Shown one piece after another: positions 7,474-11,476 of a stretch of 11,476 nucleotides of DNA (positions are counted from its first letter, which is position 1; each line of letters starts with the position of its first letter). Under the pieces are notes generated by a model. The model did no database searches, was not told where the DNA came from, and saw only the letters and a list, made by a program, of their open reading frames with translations. Source of the stretch: Bacteroidota bacterium (lineage in GTDB: Bacteria > Bacteroidota > Bacteroidia > Flavobacteriales > Flavobacteriaceae); contig JAACDD010000188.1 of the NCBI GenBank assembly GCA_009937085.1, forward strand, positions 1-11,476, read 5' to 3'. The translations under genes were made by a program, and so were the position numbers.

Positions 7474-8469
7474 TTAGGTGTTATATGCCCACGTTAGGTA
7501 GGTAGCTCCCCAAGTGAAGCCACCGCCAAAGGCAGTAAATAATAATTTATGATTCTTTTTTAATTTGCTTTCGTAATCCCAAAGCAATAAAGGAAGTGTT
7601 GCCGCAGTGGTATTCCCATAGCGTTCAATATTAACAAGCATTTGCTCGTAGTTCAAGTCTAAGTTTTTTGCAATGGCATCTAAAATTCGCTTATTAGCTT
7701 GATGCGCCACTACATAGTCAATGTCGTTTTTGGTCAAATTGTTTTGATCAAGCACTTGCTCAATGGCAGCTGCCATATTAGAGACGGCGAATTTAAATAC
7801 CGGACGTCCTTCTTGATGGAGGAAATGTTTACCAGCGGTAACTGTATCGGAAGATGCGGGTAGCATAGAGCCACCAGCTTCAATTTTTAAAAACTCCCTG
7901 CCTTTGCCGTCAACGCGAAGTACTTCATCTTGAAGCCCTAAACCTTCATCGTTGGGTTCAAACAAAACAGCTCCTGCGCCATCGCCAAAAATAACACAAG
8001 TGCTACGATCGGTATAGTCAATAATTGATGACATGGTATCTGCGCCAATAAGCAAAACCTTTTGATAACGCCCCGAAGAAATATGTGCTGAAGCTGCAGA
8101 CATTCCGTATAAAAACCCCGAACACGCGCCTTGCAAATCATATGCAAAAGCATTTATTGCTCCAATTTCAGTCGCAACAAAGGCAGCCGTAGAGGAAACA
8201 GGCATGTCTGGTGTAGCAGTGCTTACAATAACCAAATCTATAGCAGCAGGGTCAAGGTTTTTTTTCTGAACAAGTTCTCGAGCTGCGGCAATCGCCATAA
8301 ACGAAGTTCCAAGTGAGGTAGGTTTTAGAATGCGTCGTTCTTTAATTCCCGTACGAGAAGTGATCCACTCATCGCTTGTGTCTACCATTTGCTCTAAAGC
8401 GGCATTGGTGAGCACATGCTCAGGAACGTAGCCTCCAACGGCGGTTATGGCTGCGGTTTTTGTAGTCAT
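7474..8469 (-). CDS. fabH: Beta-ketoacyl-ACP synthase III (FabH)
   Basis: FabH condenses a CoA-bound primer (acetyl or branched acyl) with malonyl-ACP to start fatty acid elongation. From the ATG at 8469 the protein has 331 residues, normal for the family, and starts with TAAITAVGGYVPEHVLTN. The catalytic triad is visible: C116 in LQGACSGFLYG, H256 in AHQANKRI, and N286 in ERYGNTTAAT. It also has DEWITSRTGIKERR (33-46), the GDGAGA motif (162-167), and the C-terminal glycine loop FGGGFTWG. The frame stays open upstream for 35 more codons, but that extension starts at TTG, runs through leader hairpins and is not FabH-like. It precedes accB by 11 bp. An intrinsic terminator separates it from rpmF, so it probably has its own promoter or depends on readthrough. 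Confidence 0.97.
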   Translation of the reverse strand: MTTKTAAITAVGGYVPEHVLTNAALEQMVDTSDEWITSRTGIKERRILKPTSLGTSFMAIAAARELVQKKNLDPAAIDLVIVSTATPDMPVSSTAAFVATEIGAINAFAYDLQGACSGFLYGMSAASAHISSGRYQKVLLIGADTMSSIIDYTDRSTCVIFGDGAGAVLFEPNDEGLGLQDEVLRVDGKGREFLKIEAGGSMLPASSDTVTAGKHFLHQEGRPVFKFAVSNMAAAIEQVLDQNNLTKNDIDYVVAHQANKRILDAIAKNLDLNYEQMLVNIERYGNTTAATLPLLLWDYESKLKKNHKLLFTAFGGGFTWGATYLTWAYNT

Positions 8470-8527
8470 ATAACCCGAATTACACAAAAGTGTTTTTCTA
8501 CAATTTTGGCGAAAATTAGTAAAAATC

Positions 8528-8554
8528 AGCTCATTTTGAGCTAAAAACTCAAAA
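8528..8554 (-). promoter_or_regulatory. fabH leader with two mutually exclusive hairpins
   Basis: In the minus-strand RNA, segment UUUUGAG (8554-8548) can pair with CUCAAAA (8540-8534) in a 7-bp stem. Alternatively AGCUCA (8542-8537) can pair with UGAGCU (8533-8528) in a 6-bp stem with an AAA loop. They share bases, so only one can form. GAUUUUUAC follows the second stem, as in a weak terminator. This lies about 58 nt before fabH. No ligand or regulator is identified. The flanking DNA has near-promoter matches (TATAAT at 8562-8557; TAATTTTC at 8517-8510) but no exact TAnnTTTG. Confidence 0.4.
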
Positions 8555-8572
8555 AAATTATAAAAAACAGAC

Positions 8573-8601
8573 AAAAAAAGCGTCTTTTACGAAAGACGCT
8601 T
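8573..8601 (-). terminator. Intrinsic terminator after rpmF
   Basis: The minus strand forms a perfect 10-bp stem from AAGCGTCTTT (8601-8592) and AAAGACGCTT (8587-8578) around a 4-nt loop, followed by a T-run ending at 8573. It lies 24 bp after the rpmF stop and in the right direction. This is the strongest terminator in the window. It separates yceD-rpmF from fabH-accB-accC. Confidence 0.88.
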
Positions 8602-8625
8602 ATAATTTATAGGAAGTCGAAAATA

Positions 8626-8823
8626 TTAATCTTCTGTTTCTACCGAATTGTCAATTAAAACTTTTCCGCGGTAGTATAATTTCCCTTCATGCCAATGGGC
8701 GCGGTGGTACAAGTGCGACTCACCAGTAGTGCCACATGTAGCAATTTGTGGCGCAACTGCCTTGTAGTGTGTGCGGCGCTTATCGCGACGCGTTTTGGAT
8801 ATTTTTCGTTTTGGATGTGCCAT
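8626..8823 (-). CDS. rpmF: 50S ribosomal protein L32
   Basis: L32 is a small protein of the large ribosomal subunit. The 65-residue sequence has the diagnostic basic N-terminus MAHPKRKISKTRRDKRRTHY and the C-terminal motif YYRGKVLID. The usual zinc-ribbon cysteines are mostly gone: the first CxxC is C30-G-T-T33, and the second pair is replaced in HRAHWHEG, which contains H40, H43 and H45. This resembles the cysteine-free L32 form, as in E. coli. The gene starts 10 bp after the yceD stop, the conserved yceD-rpmF pairing, and is followed by a strong terminator. Confidence 0.97.
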   Translation of the reverse strand: MAHPKRKISKTRRDKRRTHYKAVAPQIATCGTTGESHLYHRAHWHEGKLYYRGKVLIDNSVETED

Positions 8824-8833
8824 AACAGCTGTT

Positions 8834-9376
8834 TTAGTCTTTCTTTAATTTCTTCAACGCATCCCATCTGGGATCGTTTGTCTCTGGTACTTTAGTGCTT
8901 TCGTTTGGATGCAACTCATCTAATCTGTCCAACAAATCAGAATGTAAACTTCCATTTTCTATACCTGGGTGAACTCGTTTTTGTGGTACTGCTAACACAA
9001 CGGTTTCAAAAAGCGTTTGCGCAACATCAACCTGATGAGAGCCATGTGGTAACACAAGTAATTCCTCATTTTCATCGTTAAAGACTTCCCCAAAATTTAC
9101 CACCAACTTGTGATGGGGATTAATGGGTAAGTCAAACGGTTCGTTAGAAACATCACAACTTATGTTTACAGTTCCCGAAATCGAAAACTGCAACTCCAGC
9201 ATACTTGCCTTTTTATTTAGTTCAACCTGTGCGTTTAGGGCAGCAGCGTTGAATTCGGTATAGTCAAAAGCATCAAAGAACTTAGATGTAATGTCAAGCG
9301 AAAAATGATGAATTCCTTCTTTGAGTCCAGCAAAAGCTAAGACAAAAGGAGTCAGAACAGTTTTTGCTTCCTTCAT
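8834..9376 (-). CDS. yceD: YceD/DUF177 family protein, probable rRNA accumulation factor
   Basis: YceD proteins are encoded next to rpmF in most bacteria and have been linked to 23S rRNA accumulation and large-subunit assembly; the exact role is poorly known. From the ATG at 9376 the protein has 180 residues. The family signature around CDVSNEPFDLPI normally reads CDRCLEPF and here keeps only one Cys. It has the acidic patch FNDENEELL and the conserved ending DPRWDALKKLKKD. Identification rests on that ending, the central motif and the position 10 bp before rpmF. The frame extends upstream to a TTG at 9550, but this would overlap the end of pdxA and is rejected. A promoter box lies only 9 bp before the ATG. 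Confidence 0.88.
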   Translation of the reverse strand: MKEAKTVLTPFVLAFAGLKEGIHHFSLDITSKFFDAFDYTEFNAAALNAQVELNKKASMLELQFSISGTVNISCDVSNEPFDLPINPHHKLVVNFGEVFNDENEELLVLPHGSHQVDVAQTLFETVVLAVPQKRVHPGIENGSLHSDLLDRLDELHPNESTKVPETNDPRWDALKKLKKD

Positions 9377-9385
9377 TACAGTCGG

Positions 9386-9393
9386 CAAATATA
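9386..9393 (-). promoter_or_regulatory. Candidate promoter -7 box for yceD-rpmF
   Basis: The minus strand reads TATATTTG, an exact TAnnTTTG match, in the 43-bp pdxA-yceD gap. Only nine bases separate it from the yceD ATG, so the transcript would be leaderless or nearly so. No clean TTTG -33 box is seen; TCTG lies about 15 bp upstream, inside an inverted repeat. Confidence 0.5.
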
Positions 9394-9406
9394 TAAAATT
9401 TGGCGG

Positions 9407-9418
9407 TACAGACCTGTA
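9407..9418. repeat. Inverted repeat at the -33 region of the yceD promoter
   Basis: TACAG and CTGTA form a perfect 5-bp inverted repeat around AC, 13 bp upstream of the -7 box and just after the pdxA stop. Its position suits an operator or activator site, or a small part of pdxA transcript ending. It is short, so chance is not excluded. Confidence 0.3.
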
Positions 9419-9419
9419 T

Positions 9420-10412
9420 TTAGTTGTTCTTTTGCCGCGCGTTCCAAATGTCACATGCCATCTGTACTGCAGCAGCAAACGAATCAAAATTTGCAATTCC
9501 TTTTCCCGCAATAGCAAAGGCTGTACCGTGGTCGGGTGAAGTGCGCACAAAGGGCAAGCCTGCCGTGATGTTTACCCCCTTGCCAAACGCAAGCGTTTTA
9601 AAGCCAACCAATCCCTGATCGTGATAACAAGATAACACCCCATCAACGTTTTGGTAGCTTTTTTGTCCAAAAAAACCATCAGCAGCAAATGGCCCAGAAA
9701 TATCAATTTCTTCTTTTTGCAGTTTTTCAATCGCTGGCGTTAAGATACGATCATCTTCAGAACCAATGACGCCTTGGTCACCGGCATGTGGATTTAATCC
9801 TAACAGCGCAATTTTTGGAAGGGAATAACCAAAATCATTTTTTAATGTATGCGCTAATTGAAGTGTTTTTTCTTGAATTAAATCAGGAGTAATACGCGAT
9901 GCTACCTCTGCTAAAGGAATATGGTCGGTTAGTAGGGCAACACGGAGTTTTTGATGTGCTAAAATCATCAATGCCTTTCCGCCCCAAAGTGAAGCCAAAT
10001 AGTGCGTGTGTCCAGCAAATGGAAACGCATCACTTTTGATAGCGGCTTTGTGGATGGGCGCAGTTACCAGCGCATCTGCTTCTTTTTGCTGTACGGCTAA
10101 CGCGGCTGCCTGCAACGATTCAAAGGCAGCGGTACCAGCAGCTGTACTTTGCTTACCAAAGTCAATTTCAGGAGATTTTTCCCATACCGATTTCACATTC
10201 AAAACGCCCTTATTTGGACGACCTCTAAGAAGTTGCAAAGGGACTTGAGTACCAAAATGCGCTTGCTGTGCTTGCATAAAAGGATAGTCGGCATATACCA
10301 CAGGAATACAGTGCTCAAAAAGTCGTTTGTCTTGAAATGCTTTTAACAGTACTTCAACACCCACCCCGTTAGGATCACCGACAGAAATTGAAACAATAGG
10401 AAGCGCAGACAT
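9420..10412 (-). CDS. pdxA: 4-hydroxythreonine-4-phosphate dehydrogenase
   Basis: PdxA oxidises 4-phosphohydroxy-L-threonine with NAD+ in the DXP-dependent route to pyridoxal phosphate. The 330-residue protein matches the family in length. It has the N-terminal ISVGDPNGVGVE (9-20) and the substrate motif AGHTHYLA with H135 and T136. Three metal-binding histidines are in place: H164 (TDHIPL), H209 (LNPHAG) and H264 (CYHDQG). It ends with the conserved stretch RTSPDHGTAFAIAGKG (290-305). These histidine positions agree within two residues with E. coli PdxA. The ATG at 10412 is the only sensible start. The gene is divergent from ribE and lies 43 bp upstream of yceD on the same strand; a promoter box in that gap suggests yceD can be transcribed separately. 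Confidence 0.97.
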   Translation of the reverse strand: MSALPIVSISVGDPNGVGVEVLLKAFQDKRLFEHCIPVVYADYPFMQAQQAHFGTQVPLQLLRGRPNKGVLNVKSVWEKSPEIDFGKQSTAAGTAAFESLQAAALAVQQKEADALVTAPIHKAAIKSDAFPFAGHTHYLASLWGGKALMILAHQKLRVALLTDHIPLAEVASRITPDLIQEKTLQLAHTLKNDFGYSLPKIALLGLNPHAGDQGVIGSEDDRILTPAIEKLQKEEIDISGPFAADGFFGQKSYQNVDGVLSCYHDQGLVGFKTLAFGKGVNITAGLPFVRTSPDHGTAFAIAGKGIANFDSFAAAVQMACDIWNARQKNN

Positions 10413-10418
10413 TTTGTG

Positions 10419-10426
10419 TATTTTTG
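10419..10426 (+). promoter_or_regulatory. Candidate promoter -7 box for ribE
   Basis: TATTTTTG is an exact TAnnTTTG match in the 42-bp gap between the divergent pdxA and ribE starts. Transcription would begin near 10432, giving a leader of about 22 nt. That start point falls inside the facing pdxA box. Confidence 0.5.
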
Positions 10427-10431
10427 CTGCA

Positions 10432-10439
10432 CAAAGGTA
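10432..10439 (-). promoter_or_regulatory. Candidate promoter -7 box for pdxA
   Basis: The minus strand reads TACCTTTG, an exact TAnnTTTG match, 19 nt before the pdxA ATG. Transcription would begin near 10426, inside the ribE -7 box. No clear -33 TTTG is present upstream, where the DNA is already ribE coding sequence. Confidence 0.5.
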
Positions 10440-10454
10440 CAGGATTCACCGTTT

Positions 10455-11033
10455 ATGTTTACAGGAATAATTGAAACTATGGGCACCATTGAACGCATCG
10501 AAAAAGATGGCGGCAATGTGCACTACACACTTTCGAGTGGAATTACAAACGAATTAAAAATTGACCAAAGTTTGGCGCACAATGGTGTTTGCCTTACGGT
10601 TGTTGCGATTGATGGCGACCAATACACCGTTACCGCCATTCAAGAAACCTTAGACAAAACGGCACTTCAAAAATGGAGCGTAGGGGATAAAATTAATTTA
10701 GAACGCGCCATGCGTTTAGGAGATAGATTAGACGGACACTTGGTTCAAGGGCACGTTGATGAAGTAGCTACATGCACGCACGTTGAAGACCAAAACGGCA
10801 GTTGGTTGTTTCGTTTTGATTACAACGAAAGTTCTAAAAATATCACTATTGAAAAAGGCTCTATTTGCGTAAATGGTACTAGCCTCACAGTAGTTGGGTC
10901 TGAGGCATATTCTTTTGGTGTTGCCATTATTCCATACACCTACGAGCACACCGTTTTTCACCAATTACACGTTGGCGATTTGGTGAATATTGAATTTGAT
11001 ATGGTAGGAAAATACATTGCCAAGATGCGATAA
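10455..11033 (+). CDS. ribE: Riboflavin synthase, alpha subunit
   Basis: The enzyme dismutates two 6,7-dimethyl-8-ribityllumazine molecules into riboflavin and a pyrimidine product, the last step of riboflavin synthesis. From the ATG at 10455 the protein has 192 residues and opens with the family hallmark MFTGIIETMG. It shows the expected internal duplication of two lumazine-binding barrels. The first (1-96) contains LAHNGVCLTVV and ERAMRLGDRLDG. The second (97-192) contains GSICVNGTSLTVV and GDLVNIEFDMVGKYIAK. The frame extends 13 codons upstream to a GTG, but MFTGIIE is the normal start and the extension covers the promoter box. It is followed by a hairpin and T-run. Confidence 0.97.
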   Translation: MFTGIIETMGTIERIEKDGGNVHYTLSSGITNELKIDQSLAHNGVCLTVVAIDGDQYTVTAIQETLDKTALQKWSVGDKINLERAMRLGDRLDGHLVQGHVDEVATCTHVEDQNGSWLFRFDYNESSKNITIEKGSICVNGTSLTVVGSEAYSFGVAIIPYTYEHTVFHQLHVGDLVNIEFDMVGKYIAKMR

Positions 11034-11037
11034 GCAC

Positions 11038-11069
11038 ACAAACTTTTGTTTGTAAAACAACTATTTTTT
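11038..11069 (+). terminator. Possible intrinsic terminator after ribE
   Basis: ACAAAC (11038-11043), loop TTTT and GTTTGT (11048-11053) form a 6-bp stem 4 bp after the ribE stop, with six T at 11064-11069. The stem is AT-rich and the T-run is 10 nt away, so strength is doubtful. Confidence 0.4.
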
Positions 11070-11075
11070 CATAAT

Positions 11076-11083
11076 TTTATTTG
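11076..11083 (+). promoter_or_regulatory. Weak candidate promoter for the lamin-tail-domain gene
   Basis: TTTATTTG is one base off TAnnTTTG, and TTTG at 11049-11052 lies 23 bp upstream as a possible -33 box. The predicted transcription start is within about 10 nt of the ATG at 11098. Confidence 0.3.
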
Positions 11084-11097
11084 CACAAATCTTTATT

Positions 11098-11476
11098 ATG
11101 AGACCTACATTTATACCTTTCTTTTTGATGGGCATTAGTTTTTTAAGTGCTCAATCCTTAGTTATTAACGAAATAGAGTCCGATAGTCCCGGAACTGACG
11201 ACGCAGAATTTATCGAGCTGTATTCCACATCTCCAAATACAAGTCTAGACGGCTATGTATTGGTTTTATTTAATGGAAGTGATGATGCAAGTTATGCCGC
11301 CTATGATTTAGACGGATATAGCACCGACGCCAACGGCTACTTTGTTATTGGAGACTCAGGTGTAACGGGCGTTTCTATAACATTTCTTTATTCGGGGCAT
11401 CAAAATGGCCCTGATGCTGCGGCATTATATCAAGCTAATGACACAGATTTCCCTAACGACACCGCTGCAACTACAA
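11098..11476 (+). CDS. Secreted lamin-tail-domain protein, N-terminal part (possible extracellular nuclease)
   Basis: The frame is open from the ATG at 11098 to the right edge, 126 codons. Residues 1-18 form a signal peptide with a hydrophobic core (FIPFFLMGISFLSA), and cleavage is likely after A18 before Gln. A lamin-tail-domain-like segment follows: LVINEIESDSPGTDDAEFIELY (begins at 21), SLDGYVLVLFNGSDD (49-63), YDLDGYSTDANGYFVIGD (69-86) and HQNGPDAAALYQ (101-112). The Asp-rich DLDGYSTDANG looks like a calcium-binding loop. From memory, such N-termini occur in flavobacterial secreted proteins with a downstream endonuclease/exonuclease/phosphatase domain and a type IX secretion C-terminal signal. 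Neither is in the window, so the nuclease role is inferred. The domain and secretion calls are more secure. Confidence 0.75.
   Translation, partial: MRPTFIPFFLMGISFLSAQSLVINEIESDSPGTDDAEFIELYSTSPNTSLDGYVLVLFNGSDDASYAAYDLDGYSTDANGYFVIGDSGVTGVSITFLYSGHQNGPDAAALYQANDTDFPNDTAATT

Noticed and set aside
8470..8574. 35-codon N-terminal extension of fabH
   Set aside because: It begins at a TTG, runs through the leader hairpins, is not FabH-like, and the ATG at 8469 gives the normal family N-terminus and length.
9377..9550. 58-codon N-terminal extension of yceD
   Set aside because: It begins at a TTG, overlaps the end of pdxA by about 130 bp and covers the promoter box; the ATG at 9376 gives a normal DUF177 length.
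10416..10454. 13-codon extension of ribE
   Set aside because: It begins at a GTG and overlaps the -7 boxes; riboflavin synthases start at MFTGIIE.
10438..10466. Direct repeat TACAGGA upstream of and at the start of ribE
   Set aside because: It is only two 7-bp copies, one inside the conserved MFTGI codons, so coincidence is the simpler explanation.
1..11476. Mobile element, phage, CRISPR, defence or toxin-antitoxin system
   Set aside because: No transposase, integrase, nuclease array, repeat-spacer pattern or toxin-antitoxin-like pair was found; the genes are conserved core functions except the last.

Overview
The window looks like a housekeeping stretch of a Bacteroidota chromosome, most likely from the class Flavobacteriia. 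Several things point there. The promoter-like boxes match the Bacteroidota -7 consensus TAnnTTTG. The gene order pdxA - yceD (DUF177) - rpmF - fabH - accB - accC, with ribE divergent from pdxA, is typical of the group. Thymidine kinase and ribosomal protein L32 have lineage-type zinc-ligand losses. The last gene encodes a secreted lamin-tail-domain protein of a kind common in these bacteria. Base composition is moderate and fairly even, and no mobile elements, CRISPR arrays, tRNAs or rRNAs are visible.

Layout. Positions 1-2727 (minus strand) hold an apparent operon of an unnamed 148-residue protein, rsmI (16S rRNA 2'-O-methyltransferase) and recJ (cut by the left edge). Positions 2728-2802 are a divergent promoter region. 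Positions 2803-4547 (plus) hold tdk and alr, 5 bp apart, followed by a hairpin with a T-run. asd (4646-5632, plus) follows a 98-bp gap that carries a palindrome and a possible promoter. asd converges on accC with only 3 bp between the stop codons.

From 5636 to 10412 everything is on the minus strand. In transcription order this is pdxA, then yceD-rpmF ending in a strong intrinsic terminator, then fabH-accB-accC behind a leader with two mutually exclusive hairpins. ribE (plus) diverges from pdxA, and the -7 boxes of the two genes lie face to face within 21 bp. The window ends inside a secreted lamin-tail-domain protein (11098 onward, plus).

How the genes fit together. accB, accC and fabH supply malonyl-CoA (together with accAD, not in the window) and start type II fatty acid synthesis. 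rpmF and yceD link this block to ribosome production. pdxA and ribE belong to PLP and riboflavin/FAD synthesis, and alr uses PLP. alr and asd both feed cell-wall precursors (D-alanine, and diaminopimelate via aspartate semialdehyde). tdk salvages thymidine, recJ acts in DNA repair, and rsmI tunes the ribosomal decoding site.

I see no clearly new multi-gene system. The points most worth a second look are regulatory: the rpmF-fabH leader, the face-to-face pdxA/ribE promoters, and the near-leaderless yceD promoter with an adjacent inverted repeat. A further one is the set of three neighbouring proteins whose CxxC motifs have been reduced to a single Cys.
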